A DNA stretch of 64,000 nucleotides from CAVRJC01 sp964505725 (GCA_964505725.1 CAZDJK010000008.1:1-64000), one strand, 5' to 3'; counted from the stretch's first letter, positions 1 to 8,606 are shown. Program-made: numbers and translations. The notes: a model not told the origin generated them from the letters alone.

Positions 1-176
1 GGCCCGAAGGCAACTGCGTCACGCACCCCGCTCCAGGGCGACGGCGGCGCGGGAGCCTTCCAGCGGTTGCGCCCCGCTGTGGTCCCGCCGTACGGGATCC
101 CGCGAAAGCGGTACACGCCGTCGCGCGCGTCGCCGCGGATCTTTCCCGACGTCGTCTCGACCACCGGATCCGTCAT
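1..176 (-). CDS. carboxylesterase type B, N-terminal part (cut by window edge)
   Basis: The first 58 residues of a minus-strand gene are visible and the rest lies left of the window. The opening motif VETTSGKIRGDARDGVYRFR, followed by a GIPYGG segment and then an APAPPSPWSGVRDA segment, is the N-terminal signature of type B carboxylesterases (alpha/beta hydrolases that cleave carboxylic esters). The ATG at 176 is chosen because the next upstream ATG runs directly into TGA. The catalytic serine region is outside the window, so activity cannot be judged. It diverges from the gene at 270, and the palindrome at 242-254 lies between them. Confidence 0.8.
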   Translation of the reverse strand, partial: MTDPVVETTSGKIRGDARDGVYRFRGIPYGGTTAGRNRWKAPAPPSPWSGVRDAVAFG

Positions 177-241
177 CGCATGCTCCCCTCGTCGCACCCT
201 GCGCGCCGCCCCGGGCGTCGAGCACGACAGGGTAGGTTGAC

Positions 242-254
242 TCAACGGCGTTGT
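242..254. promoter_or_regulatory. palindromic operator candidate, copy 1
   Basis: TCAACGGCGTTGT carries the perfect inverted repeat CAACG-G-CGTTG. It lies in the divergent gap between the esterase (start 176) and the monooxygenase-like gene (start 270). The same palindrome, complete as TCAACGCCGTTGA, occurs at 5577-5589 in the other divergent gap of this locus. Two copies in two divergent promoters suggest one repressor, for example of the TetR type, but no regulator gene lies inside the window. Confidence 0.6.
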
Positions 255-269
255 CATCCGGGAGGACCC

Positions 270-593
270 ATGGCGAGCTCGACGATCGTGGTGCGTGCCG
301 ACTTCCAGATGAAGGACGCTCCCGACGACATCGACGCGATCGTCGCCAACCTCGTTGCCACCGCCGAGGAAGAGGAGCCGGGCACGTTGGTGTACGCGTG
401 GTTCCGCCACGTCGACGATCTCTCGCGTTGGAGCGTGATCGAGATGTACAAGGACCAGGCCGCGCTCGACGCACACCTACGTGGGCCGCGGATGCGCGTC
501 GCGAGCAGCCCGCTCGCCGACCTCATCGACTTCGCCAGCGGCGTCTCGACGCCCATGTCGGCGATCGCCGCCAAGGGGATGCGCCACGACTGA
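270..593 (+). CDS. antibiotic biosynthesis monooxygenase (ABM)-like protein
   Basis: A 107-residue protein of the dimeric alpha+beta barrel size class. It has the usual ABM pattern: a first strand (TIVVRADFQM), then EEEEPGTLVYAWFRH and WSVIEMYKDQAALDAHLRGP, in which a peptide-bond carbonyl environment and a conserved ExYxDxxAxxxH stretch form the pocket. Relatives include small cofactor-independent quinol monooxygenases and heme-degrading enzymes; the substrate here is unknown. The ATG at 270 is set by GGAGG at 261-265. The gene lies just downstream of operator copy 1 and probably belongs to the same regulon as the amidohydrolase operon. Confidence 0.75.
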   Translation: MASSTIVVRADFQMKDAPDDIDAIVANLVATAEEEEPGTLVYAWFRHVDDLSRWSVIEMYKDQAALDAHLRGPRMRVASSPLADLIDFASGVSTPMSAIAAKGMRHD

Positions 594-635
594 GCGGGGC
601 CACACTCGACCGGCGTGTGCCGGGAGTCCGGGCGC

Positions 636-1571
636 TCAGGCGCGGAGGGCGGCCCGGTAGTCGCGCCAGCGGCGCGGCAACCAGCAGTCCTGATCCTCGC
701 CCCAGCCCTGCCACCCGTCGCAGCGCCAGTCCATGAGGCTGTTCCAGCACAGCATCGACGGGTAGGTCTTGAACACGTTGTTGTTGACCGCGGTGCCCTC
801 GGCCGCGAACGTGCGGCCGAGGTCGTCGGTCGCCTCGATCGCGACCGTGATCGGGTGGCCCTCGTCGTCGCGCACGACGGAGCGGTGGCCCTCGTGCACC
901 TCGGCCCACACGCCGTCGCGCACGAAGAAGCCGGTCGTGACGTTCCACACGTCGGTCGCCTTGCACTGGGTCACCGCGAGGAACGCGCTGTCGGCATCGG
1001 CGGCCGCGTAGTTGTAGCCGACGGTCGGCTGGCGGCCGTCCCGACGCGGCCCCCACGACCGGTCGCGCATCGCGAGGCAGTCGATCGCGGTCGTCTCGCC
1101 CTCGAGCGTCATCTCACCCGTGAAACGGCAGATCTGGTCGATGTGGCCCTTGTTGAAGGGCGGCGTGCCGTTGGTGACGAGCGGCTTGATCACGCCCTCG
1201 ACCTCGAGGTGCAGCTCGAGGTCACGGCTCGTGTACCCCAGCTCGTAGCGGCGTGCCGGCTCGAGGCACTTGATCGTCATCCCGTTGGCCAACGCCGCGT
1301 CGCGCAGGTCGAGGCCGTCGGGGATCTCCTGGTGCCAGTCGTAGTCGAACACCGGCACCTCCCACTCGACGTCGCCGCGGTCGTCGTAGACGACGACGCC
1401 GCCGAACTGCACGCCGATGTTGTGCCGGAAGACGGGATAGAAGTAGCCGATCATCTTCTTCTCGGGCACGAACCACGCGTTCCACCAGGTCTCGGTCCAC
1501 CACCGGTCGTCGGTGCGAGGGTGGAACATGTCGTCTTCGGGCCTCAGGCCCCACTCGTCGAGATAGCTCAT
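636..1571 (-). CDS. conserved beta-fold protein (DUF7064/CrtC-like, tentative)
   Basis: 311 residues, no signal peptide or membrane segment, very rich in Trp, Tyr and Asp. Motifs include FHPRTDDRWWTETWW near the start, a strand-rich middle, and AMRDRSWGPR around residue 175. These resemble the lipocalin-like hydroxyneurosporene-synthase/DUF7064 group that is often found in actinobacterial lipid and steroid degradation loci, where its reaction is unknown. It is the last gene of the coupled operon 4304-5536, 2919-4307, 1568-2911 and overlaps the preceding stop by four bases (ATGA). The family call is from memory and low confidence; the gene itself is certain from its operon position and codon use. 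Confidence 0.75.
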   Translation of the reverse strand: MSYLDEWGLRPEDDMFHPRTDDRWWTETWWNAWFVPEKKMIGYFYPVFRHNIGVQFGGVVVYDDRGDVEWEVPVFDYDWHQEIPDGLDLRDAALANGMTIKCLEPARRYELGYTSRDLELHLEVEGVIKPLVTNGTPPFNKGHIDQICRFTGEMTLEGETTAIDCLAMRDRSWGPRRDGRQPTVGYNYAAADADSAFLAVTQCKATDVWNVTTGFFVRDGVWAEVHEGHRSVVRDDEGHPITVAIEATDDLGRTFAAEGTAVNNNVFKTYPSMLCWNSLMDWRCDGWQGWGEDQDCWLPRRWRDYRAALRA

Positions 1572-2911
1572 CGGGCTCCCTTCGTCGACTCGGTGATCGG
1601 ATCGCCGGTCATCGGCTCTTCGGTCGCGCCCAGGCCGATGCGCTGGGCGCGCTCGATCCGGCGTACTGCATTGGGCAGGGCCATGGCGGCGCGGTCCGCC
1701 GCGCGCGCCAGCACCGTCGCGACGGCGAGCAGCTCGTCACCCTCCGCGTGCTCGATGCGCGCCGGCAGCTCGCTTCGCGGGGGCAGGGCGCGGGCGCGGA
1801 GGTCGTCGTCGAACTCGGTGCGCTGCCATTCGTCCTGCGCCGCGCATTCACGGAGGTAGCCGACGACGATGGCCGACTCCTTCGACAGGTCGGTCGTCGC
1901 CAACAGATGCTCAGCCGGCTGCGTCGCCGGGGTGACCCGGCGCACCGGCACCTGGTCGAGCAGGTGGAGCGAGCTGCCGAGGAGTCGCAGCAGCTGTGCC
2001 CCGAGCAGGGCGTCGTAGGTGAGGATCACGATCGACTGGACGAGAGCGGCCGGCGTGGGCGGGCGGTGGAGGTCGGCGTACATGCCGACGCAGCTCTTGA
2101 ACATCACGAGCGCGAGGTGCCAGCGGAGTCGTTCGGGGTCGATCCGGCGCCCGGCTGCGGTCTCGTACTCGGCCACCCGCAAGCGTGGATCACCGAACGA
2201 CGTGTGCGCGCCGCGCATCCAGAGCCACGCGACGTCCTCGTGCGGGTCGCCGACGTGCGCGAGCTCCCAGTCGAGCATGGCGGTCACCCGGCCGTGCTCG
2301 ACCATGAAGTTGCCCGCCCCGACGTCGCCGTGCACGAGAACCGGCCGCTCGTCGCTCGCGGGCAGCGTCGCGGCCAGCACGCGGGCCGCGAGTTGCAGGA
2401 GCGGCTCCTCCAGCGCGCCGCGCTCGTCAGCGTAAGCGGTCCACCACGCCAGCTCGTCGCCCAGCGCGTCGGTGGTGGTGGCGAACTGCTCGACCGGAAA
2501 GGCGCCGGGGTCGGCCGCGTGCACGCTCGCCACCAGCGCGAGGTACTCGGCCGCGACGGCCTCCGTCTCGTCGGGGTCGGGCCGGCTGGTGCCCGGCACC
2601 ACGTTCATCAACAGGCCGGGAGGGTCGCCGGGCGTGCCGAGCAACGCGGGAACGGGCCAGCCCAGCGCGTCGGCCACCGCGAGCACCTCGGCCTCGCGGC
2701 GGAGACCGTAGCGGCGTCCCGCGAAGCCGCTCTCGCAGCGGAGGAAGGCGACCGCGCCCGGAGTGCCGATGGTGTCGTACACCTCGTAGGCCAGGTGTCC
2801 GGCGCCGCCGGCGGGCGCGGGCCGTAGCTCCACCGCCCGAAGCCCGAGGCACGTCGCGACCTCGGCCTGCAACCCGTCCAGGCCTTCCGCCACGACGCCC
2901 GCCCCGGACAC
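1568..2911 (-). CDS. phosphotransferase family protein (APH fold)
   Basis: 447 residues with the aminoglycoside-phosphotransferase/choline-kinase fold. The catalytic loop is HGDVGAGNF (HxDxxxxN type, here HGDVGAGN) and is followed by the metal-binding segment MLDWELAHVGDP. N-terminal sequence matches the type common in ACAD10-like phosphotransferases encoded beside acyl-CoA metabolic genes, so a small-molecule hydroxyl kinase is more likely than drug resistance. The C-terminal 130 residues are helical and family-specific. The start is a GTG at 2911, seven bases after the amidase stop, and the end overlaps the next start. The physiological substrate is not evident. Confidence 0.85.
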   Translation of the reverse strand: MSGAGVVAEGLDGLQAEVATCLGLRAVELRPAPAGGAGHLAYEVYDTIGTPGAVAFLRCESGFAGRRYGLRREAEVLAVADALGWPVPALLGTPGDPPGLLMNVVPGTSRPDPDETEAVAAEYLALVASVHAADPGAFPVEQFATTTDALGDELAWWTAYADERGALEEPLLQLAARVLAATLPASDERPVLVHGDVGAGNFMVEHGRVTAMLDWELAHVGDPHEDVAWLWMRGAHTSFGDPRLRVAEYETAAGRRIDPERLRWHLALVMFKSCVGMYADLHRPPTPAALVQSIVILTYDALLGAQLLRLLGSSLHLLDQVPVRRVTPATQPAEHLLATTDLSKESAIVVGYLRECAAQDEWQRTEFDDDLRARALPPRSELPARIEHAEGDELLAVATVLARAADRAAMALPNAVRRIERAQRIGLGATEEPMTGDPITESTKGAR

Positions 2912-2918
2912 CGAGCCC

Positions 2919-4307
2919 TCAGTCGACCGGTCGCTCGGGGCGCGGGAAGGCCTCCTGGAACGCCTGCGCGACCCGGAACATGCGCGCGTCGGTGCCCGGA
3001 CGCCCGATGATCTGGAGCCCGACTGGCAGGCCGTCGACGAACCCGCACGGCACGCTGAAGGCCGGCAGCGAGCACCAGTTCTGCAGCATGGCGTGGCTCA
3101 CGTACGTCGCCGCGAACGTGCCGTGGGTGTACCGCTCGCCGTCAGTGGTCCACGCCGCGTTCCAGTCGTCGACCGCACGCGCGGTGAGTTGGGCAGTTGG
3201 TGCGAGCAACACGTCATGGCTGTCGAAGACGCGCAGGAAGCGGTCGAGGTTGCGGCCGCGCGCGTCGGTCATCGTGATGTACTCGTCCTCGTCGGGACGC
3301 TCGCCCATCATCCGACCGCCGCTGCCGAACATGCGCGACGTCGTCTGGAAGTGGTCGAAGAAGTCCTCCCACACGGTGTCCGTCGGCTCGACGGTCGCAC
3401 CGAGCGAGCTGAACCCGTGCGCCGCGTCACGCACCGCCGCGATCACCCGCGGGCTCTCCTCCAACGCGTACATGGAGGCGAACCCGAAGTCGTCGGTCCA
3501 GGCGAAGCGCATGCCGTCGACCCCGTCGCCGATCCCCGACACGCAGTCGAACGACCAGTCCTGGAGGCTGAAGAAGTCGCGCCCGTCGGGTCCAGCGAGG
3601 GCCTGGGTCATGACGGCCGCGTCGCGCACCTCGCGCGTGAGCGGTCCGGTGCTCGCGGTGAGGGCGATCGAGGGCGCGTGCGCATACCGCCACGGGATGC
3701 GACCCGGGGTGGCGGCGACACCGACGACGCCCGAGTACGCCGCGGGCAACCGCGTGGACCCACCGCCGTCGGACCCGAGCGCGAGAGGTACCATGCGCGA
3801 GACGGTCGCGGTCGCCGACCCCGAGCTCGACCACCCGGGCACCCGGGTCTGGTCCCACGCGCTGCGCGCCTCGACATCCCAGTTGAAGACCTCTCCCCGC
3901 TTCCGCGCCTCGCGCATCCCCGAGCCCATCTCGGTGTTGGTGCCGACGATCACCGCGCCCGCGGCGCGTAACCGCTCGACCTGGATGTCGTCCCGCGGCG
4001 CCACCGGCACGTGCCGCTGGGTCGCCATGTCGAAGTAGGGCAGGCCCTCGACCGAGATGTGGTCCTTGATCGACACGGGGATGCCGTGCAGCGGCCCCAG
4101 CTCGTCGCCGTCGAGCACCGCTCGCTCGGCGCGCTTCGCCTGAACGCGTGCCGCTTCGGCGTCGACCACCTGGAAGGCGTGCAGCCTGGGTTCGAGCTCC
4201 TCGATCCGGCCGAGGAAGTGCTCGGTGACCTCGATCGGCGACACCTCGCGGTTCGCGATGAGCGCCGCGATCTCGTGAGCAGGCAGCCAGGTCAGCTCCG
4301 TGGTCAC
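2919..4307 (-). CDS. amidase signature family hydrolase
   Basis: 462 residues, the usual length for amidase-signature enzymes, which hydrolyse amides through a Ser-cisSer-Lys triad. Visible triad: Lys81 in HGIPVSIKDHI, cis-Ser160 in PGWSSSGSA and nucleophile Ser184 in DGGGSTRLPA; the 24-residue spacing between the serines matches the family. The cis-serine loop reads GWSSSG instead of the common GGSSGG, so Trp replaces a glycine next to the oxyanion site. The start is a GTG overlapping the upstream stop (GTGA), which implies translational coupling to the amidohydrolase. Together they could open an amide- or lactam-containing compound. Confidence 0.9.
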   Translation of the reverse strand: MTTELTWLPAHEIAALIANREVSPIEVTEHFLGRIEELEPRLHAFQVVDAEAARVQAKRAERAVLDGDELGPLHGIPVSIKDHISVEGLPYFDMATQRHVPVAPRDDIQVERLRAAGAVIVGTNTEMGSGMREARKRGEVFNWDVEARSAWDQTRVPGWSSSGSATATVSRMVPLALGSDGGGSTRLPAAYSGVVGVAATPGRIPWRYAHAPSIALTASTGPLTREVRDAAVMTQALAGPDGRDFFSLQDWSFDCVSGIGDGVDGMRFAWTDDFGFASMYALEESPRVIAAVRDAAHGFSSLGATVEPTDTVWEDFFDHFQTTSRMFGSGGRMMGERPDEDEYITMTDARGRNLDRFLRVFDSHDVLLAPTAQLTARAVDDWNAAWTTDGERYTHGTFAATYVSHAMLQNWCSLPAFSVPCGFVDGLPVGLQIIGRPGTDARMFRVAQAFQEAFPRPERPVD

Positions 4308-5536
4308 GCCCGCGCCCTCTCGCTCGTCGCGGTTCCGGCAGCCGCACCGTGGTCGGTGCCGAGGATACGGTCGAGGTTGCCGCCCATCACCTTCGCGATG
4401 TCGGCCTCGGGGAGCCCGACGAGATGGTCGGCGAAGTCGAGCGGGTTCGCCTGCCCCTCGGGGTGCGGGAAGTCGGACCCGAACACTGCCGCGTCCGCGC
4501 CCACCAGCCGGGTGAGCTCGACCGGATCACGATCGCGGAAGAGGTGGACCTTGACGTTGCGCTTGACCTGCTCGACGGGGTCCTCCTCGAAGTAGGGGCG
4601 ACCCGCCGCGTACACCTCGCCCAGCCGCGTGATGGTCGGCCGCACCCATCCCGTGCCCTGCTCCGCGGGCAGGATCTGCAGCTCCGGGAACCGGCTCAGC
4701 AGCCCGTGGCACACGAGCGACGCGACGAGGTCGCCGGTGATCCGCTCGTAGCCGTTGCCCATCACGAACATGCGGAACGCCATCGACCCCTTGCTGCGCT
4801 GCTTGAAGTGCTCGACCTCGGCGTCGGGTGTGCCTTCCCACTCGTTGACGTAGCGGTCCTGGCCGCCGTCGCCGGAATGCATGCCCACGACGACACCGGC
4901 CTCCACGACCTTGGCCCAGAACGGGTCGAACTCGGGGAGCGCCATCGACTTGCGGCCGCGGTCGGTCGTCACGAACCCGGGCTGCACGTAGATGATGCGG
5001 GCGCCGTGGTCGACCACCCACTCGAGCTCGGCGATCGCCTGGTCGAGGATGCTCAACGTCACCAGCGGCGCCGGGAACAGCGCGCCCTCGTAGTCGAACG
5101 TCCATTGGTCGAGCAGCCAGCGGTTGTAGGCGTGCACCATCACGTGGCGACCCTCCGTGTCGCCGCGGAGGCGTTCCTCGAGTGACAAGCCGAGTGTGGG
5201 GAACAGCACCGCACGGTCGATGCCGGTCTCGCGCATCCACCGCAATCGCGGCTCCGGCTCGAAGAACTCGGGCGGGCTCACGATGATGCGCGGCTTGTTG
5301 TCGATGTCGTCGTAGTAGCCCGGTGGTGGCACCTTCTCGAGCGTCGGATTCGGCAGGATGAAGGCGAGCTTCTCCTTGACCACCAGCGTGACGCGACCCT
5401 CGATCTCGACGAACCGAATCATGTCGGCCCGCTCGGGCGGCAGATAGCGCGTGAAGGCGTCCCTCGTCTCGTACAGGTGGTTGTCGGCATCCGCGATCGG
5501 GTAGCCGGCGGTGCCGTGCGCCGCGACGTCGTCCAC
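4304..5536 (-). CDS. amidohydrolase family protein (amidohydrolase 2)
   Basis: 410 residues of the amidohydrolase-2 superfamily, a TIM barrel that hydrolyses or decarboxylates acyl substrates with one bound metal. The N-terminal metal motif is DADNHLYE (Asp18, His20), a later metal histidine is likely in VVGMHSGDGG, and the FGSDFPHPEG stretch near residue 380 holds the conserved SDxPH. This version is common in actinobacterial degradation clusters. The start is GTG at 5536 behind GGAGGGAG. It is the first gene of a four-gene coupled operon and is divergent from 5619; operator copy 2 sits between them. Confidence 0.88.
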   Translation of the reverse strand: MDDVAAHGTAGYPIADADNHLYETRDAFTRYLPPERADMIRFVEIEGRVTLVVKEKLAFILPNPTLEKVPPPGYYDDIDNKPRIIVSPPEFFEPEPRLRWMRETGIDRAVLFPTLGLSLEERLRGDTEGRHVMVHAYNRWLLDQWTFDYEGALFPAPLVTLSILDQAIAELEWVVDHGARIIYVQPGFVTTDRGRKSMALPEFDPFWAKVVEAGVVVGMHSGDGGQDRYVNEWEGTPDAEVEHFKQRSKGSMAFRMFVMGNGYERITGDLVASLVCHGLLSRFPELQILPAEQGTGWVRPTITRLGEVYAAGRPYFEEDPVEQVKRNVKVHLFRDRDPVELTRLVGADAAVFGSDFPHPEGQANPLDFADHLVGLPEADIAKVMGGNLDRILGTDHGAAAGTATSERARA

Positions 5537-5576
5537 GAGGACTCCCTCCGTGAGTCGGCTGCGACGATGCTATGTT

Positions 5577-5589
5577 TCAACGCCGTTGA
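5577..5589. promoter_or_regulatory. palindromic operator candidate, copy 2
   Basis: TCAACGCCGTTGA is a perfect 13-bp palindrome around one central base. It lies 40 bp upstream of the amidohydrolase GTG and 30 bp upstream of the ATG at 5619. A TATGTT hexamer directly precedes it on the plus strand and could be a -10 element, so a bound repressor would cover the start site. It is the full form of the site at 242-254. Confidence 0.62.
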
Positions 5590-5618
5590 CTGCAGCGGTG
5601 GCCGTGGAGGGGTGTCGA

Positions 5619-6680
5619 ATGGGCGACGAGACCGACGTCGTCAAGGTGCACGTCCGCGGCGCCATGCCGCCGCTGATCCCCGAGCTCGCCGCGTTGATGC
5701 CGGAGTCGCCCGAACTCGTCGACCGGCTGGCGAGCGAATTCGGGCCGACAGCCTCCACGTTGTCGACCCCGCAGGCCTACTGGGTCGGCTTCAACGGCTG
5801 GATGACCGACCGGCTTTCGGGCTCGATCATGCAGGGCACCGTCGCCCCCGACGAGGTCGGTGCGCAGGCGTGGGCGATCTACGCCACGAGCGCCTGGGGC
5901 GGCATGGAGCTGCGCGAGCACTGGGGCACGCCGCCGGTCATCGCCGCCATGGGTGAGGACGCGCCGAAGCCCCCGTTCGCCGACGTGCAGCAGGGTGTCG
6001 TCGCGCTCATGACCGAGCGCATGGGGGCGCTGCGCGCGGGCGGCGAAGCGAGCCTGCGACTCCTGCCGTCGATCCTGCGCGAAGCCTCGACGTCGGGCCC
6101 GATCCACGGCGTCGGCTACAACGCCGGCGTCCAAGTAGTGAAGACGGAGGACCCGCCGATCGGGCAGCGGCGCCCCCACCGCCGGCCCAAGCCGGGCGCC
6201 GTCCGGATCAACGGGCGCGACTTCCTGCGTGTGGACTACGACATGCCGACGCCCTCCTACTTGAAGGAGTGGCGTTCGGCGTTCGAGCGGTCGGTGGCGT
6301 TGCACCCCGACGCCTACGAGCAGCTGCTCGCGGGGGGCGAGGACGATCCCGATCTCCGAGAGCTGTGGCGGAACGCGGTGGCCTTCGGCAATGTCACGTG
6401 GGGGGGCGACTCCCAGGACGGCTGGACCGACACGTACTGGGAGGAGACCATCCGCTGGAGCTCCATCCTGACCTTCGGCATGGAGGCCGCGGGCATGGCT
6501 GCATTCGTCGCGCTGCTCGAGGGCGACGCCGACGCAGCCATGCGTGCGGTGATGTGCAACGCGCTCTACCTCGGGGCCACCCCGGGGTGGTTCGTCGGCT
6601 TGCTGGACACGGGCGCGGTGCTGCCCGAGGTGACCCGGGGAGAGGCGCGGGGCAGGGGTCGTAGCCGTCAGGATCGGTAG
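5619..6680 (+). CDS. conserved hypothetical protein
   Basis: 353 residues, soluble, no recognised family. The N-terminal third is helical and acidic (MGDETDVVKVHVRGAMPPLI), the middle has an Arg/Pro-rich stretch QRRPHRRPKPG near residue 190, and the C-terminal part has a WGGDSQDGWTDTYWEE segment. The ATG at 5619 follows GGAGGGG at 5606 with good spacing. It is divergent from the amidohydrolase operon and shares operator copy 2, so it is probably part of the same pathway. The last twenty residues (GEARGRGRSRQDR end) look unstructured and lie at the edge of a decayed region, so the C-terminus may be altered. Confidence 0.7.
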   Translation: MGDETDVVKVHVRGAMPPLIPELAALMPESPELVDRLASEFGPTASTLSTPQAYWVGFNGWMTDRLSGSIMQGTVAPDEVGAQAWAIYATSAWGGMELREHWGTPPVIAAMGEDAPKPPFADVQQGVVALMTERMGALRAGGEASLRLLPSILREASTSGPIHGVGYNAGVQVVKTEDPPIGQRRPHRRPKPGAVRINGRDFLRVDYDMPTPSYLKEWRSAFERSVALHPDAYEQLLAGGEDDPDLRELWRNAVAFGNVTWGGDSQDGWTDTYWEETIRWSSILTFGMEAAGMAAFVALLEGDADAAMRAVMCNALYLGATPGWFVGLLDTGAVLPEVTRGEARGRGRSRQDR

Positions 6681-6950
6681 GAAGGATGTTGCCGTTCATG
6701 TCCTCGATGTTCTCGAAGCTGGCGGCGACGCCCTTCTTCGAGACCGTGTTCGGGAGACCGGTGTACGGGTTGCTCTTGACGTCCTTCATCACGATCGGCT
6801 GACCGACGAGCTTCGCGGTGCTACCGACGAGTTGGGAAGAGGCCGATCATCGGGTGAAAAGTCGGATGGGCCTCGGTCATCGCGACCTTCATCACCTCCT
6901 GCACGCAAATGGTCCCGGTGGACGAGGTGCGAGTTCGGACCTTGCTTCGG
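6660..6950 (-). pseudogene. possible decayed coding remnant, family unknown
   Basis: On the minus strand two neighbouring frames read like one protein. One gives VQEVMKVAMTEAHPTFHP then MIGLF, and stops; shifted by one base it continues as LVGQPIVMKDVKSNPYTG then LPNTVSKKGVAASFEN and NGNILPTDPDGY. The switch occurs near 6830-6840. Amino-acid composition is protein-like and unlike the Arg-rich shadow frames around it, and no start or stop pair frames it. It runs into the 3' end of the plus-strand gene. I do not recognise the family. A single-base sequencing or assembly error could also explain the shift. Confidence 0.35.
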
Positions 6951-6959
6951 ATCGGGGAA

Positions 6960-8606
6960 TCAGCTCCCGAACCGGAGATAATCGTGGACCGATCTCACGG
7001 CCGCCGATCCTTCACCAACGGCTGCGGCCACCCGCTTGGTCGATCCGGAGCGAAGATCGCCGACCGCGAACAACCCGGGGTGGCTGGTCTCGAAGGCGAG
7101 CGGACGTCGGCCCAGGTCGTTCCACCGGCCGTCAAGCTGGCTCTCGAGAAGAGATCGGTCGGTCAGGACGAACCCGCGGTCGTCGAGGGTGGCACATCCG
7201 GAGAGCCAGCCGGAAGCGGGCTCTGCACCGATGAAGGAGAACAGTCCGGCGACCGGCACGGACCTCTCCCCTCCCGCCCCAGACAGGCGCACAGCACGGA
7301 GCGACCGCTCGCCCTCCAGACCGACGACCTGGGTTCGGGTCAGCACCTCGATGTGCGGGTGGCTGTCGAGCCGGTCGACGAGGTAGCGGGACATCCCTGC
7401 GTTCAGGTCCGCACCCCGGATCACCACCGTCACCTGGCTCCCCTGTTCTGCCAGGAACACTGCCGCCTGCCCGGCCGAGTTGCCGCCCCCGACCACGATC
7501 ACGGGCTCACCGGAACACTGGCGCGCCTCGAGGTCCGTGGCGGCGTAGTACACCCCGCTGGACTCGAACTCGGAGAGCCGGTCCACCTCCAGTCGCCTGT
7601 AGCGCGCACCGGTGGCCGCGATGACGGCGCGGGCCACGAGCTCCGTGCCATCGGCCAGCTCGGTGACGAGATGGCCTGCTAGTTCCCGTAGGCCCGCCAC
7701 TGCGCAGGGGGCACTCAGGGAGGCACCGAACTTCTCGGCCTGCACGAGCCCGCGCTGGGTGAGGTCGCTCCCGGAGATGCCGGTGGGGAAGCCGAAGTAG
7801 TTCTCGATGCGTGAGCTCGTTCCTGCCTGACCGCCCGGGGCAACCATGTCGACACAGATCGTGCGCAACCCTTCGGATGCCCCGTAGACGGCGGCGGCGA
7901 GGCCGGCCGGCCCACCACCCACGACGACGAGATCGACGCACCGCTCCGGCACGTTGGCGACGGTGAGCCCGAGGTACTCGGAGAGTGCGCCCGGGCTGGT
8001 CCGGCGCAGGACCTCGCCGGAAGAGATCACCACCGGCAGGTCGGTCGGTTCGATCTGGAATTGCTCGAGCAACGACTCCACCTGCGGATCGGTGTCGGGG
8101 TCGAGCCACTGGTAGGGCAGGCGCGTTCTCGCCAGGAACTCCCGGATCTGGAGGGTCTCGGGTGAATACCGCGAACCGATCACGCGCGTCGTTGCGGCCG
8201 CGCCGGTGATGAGGTCGGCTCGCCGCGCGATGAAGGTGGCCAGGATCTTGTCGCTCAGCCGGGGTTGGGCCGCGATGATCCTGCGGAGGGTCTCGACCGG
8301 CACGGCCAGCACCTCGCCCGGCTCAGCCATGCGGGCGCTCACGAACACCCGGAGCCCGGTCAACAGGTTCAGCTCACCGAGGAACCGCCCGGGAACATGG
8401 GTCGCGATGACGCGACCTTCACCGTCGGCATCGAGCAGGATCTCCACCCGCCCTGACAGCACGACATAGAAGTCGTAGCCCGTGTCGCCCGCCCGGTAGA
8501 GGTAGTCGCCGGCGTCGACCTCTCGGCGGGTACCCAACGGCTCGAGGAGGGCGAGGTCAGCCGCATCGAGGGTCGGGATCGAGCTGTCCGCGTCACTCAT
8601 CGACAT
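6960..8606 (-). CDS. cNMP-binding / thioredoxin-like / TrxR-like FAD oxidoreductase
   Basis: 548 residues in three parts: a cyclic-nucleotide-binding domain (about 10-130, with GRFLGELNLLTG as the phosphate-binding-cassette position), a glutaredoxin/thioredoxin-like domain (about 150-220), and a thioredoxin-reductase-type flavoprotein (225-548). FAD motif GGGPAG is at 230-235 and the NAD(P)H motif VVGGGNSAGQ near 371-380. The redox CxxC of true thioredoxin reductase is incomplete: only Cys364 remains in EARQCSG. It therefore probably is not a standard disulfide reductase; the family is common in actinobacteria and its electron acceptor is not settled. Start at 8606 or the in-frame ATG two codons later. 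The upstream sequence overlaps a pseudogene. Confidence 0.88.
   Translation of the reverse strand: MSMSDADSSIPTLDAADLALLEPLGTRREVDAGDYLYRAGDTGYDFYVVLSGRVEILLDADGEGRVIATHVPGRFLGELNLLTGLRVFVSARMAEPGEVLAVPVETLRRIIAAQPRLSDKILATFIARRADLITGAAATTRVIGSRYSPETLQIREFLARTRLPYQWLDPDTDPQVESLLEQFQIEPTDLPVVISSGEVLRRTSPGALSEYLGLTVANVPERCVDLVVVGGGPAGLAAAVYGASEGLRTICVDMVAPGGQAGTSSRIENYFGFPTGISGSDLTQRGLVQAEKFGASLSAPCAVAGLRELAGHLVTELADGTELVARAVIAATGARYRRLEVDRLSEFESSGVYYAATDLEARQCSGEPVIVVGGGNSAGQAAVFLAEQGSQVTVVIRGADLNAGMSRYLVDRLDSHPHIEVLTRTQVVGLEGERSLRAVRLSGAGGERSVPVAGLFSFIGAEPASGWLSGCATLDDRGFVLTDRSLLESQLDGRWNDLGRRPLAFETSHPGLFAVGDLRSGSTKRVAAAVGEGSAAVRSVHDYLRFGS

Noticed and set aside
1568..2911. Aminoglycoside resistance kinase
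   Set aside because: The APH fold is present, but the gene sits in a metabolic operon and matches the ACAD10-like phosphotransferase pattern, so resistance is not supported.
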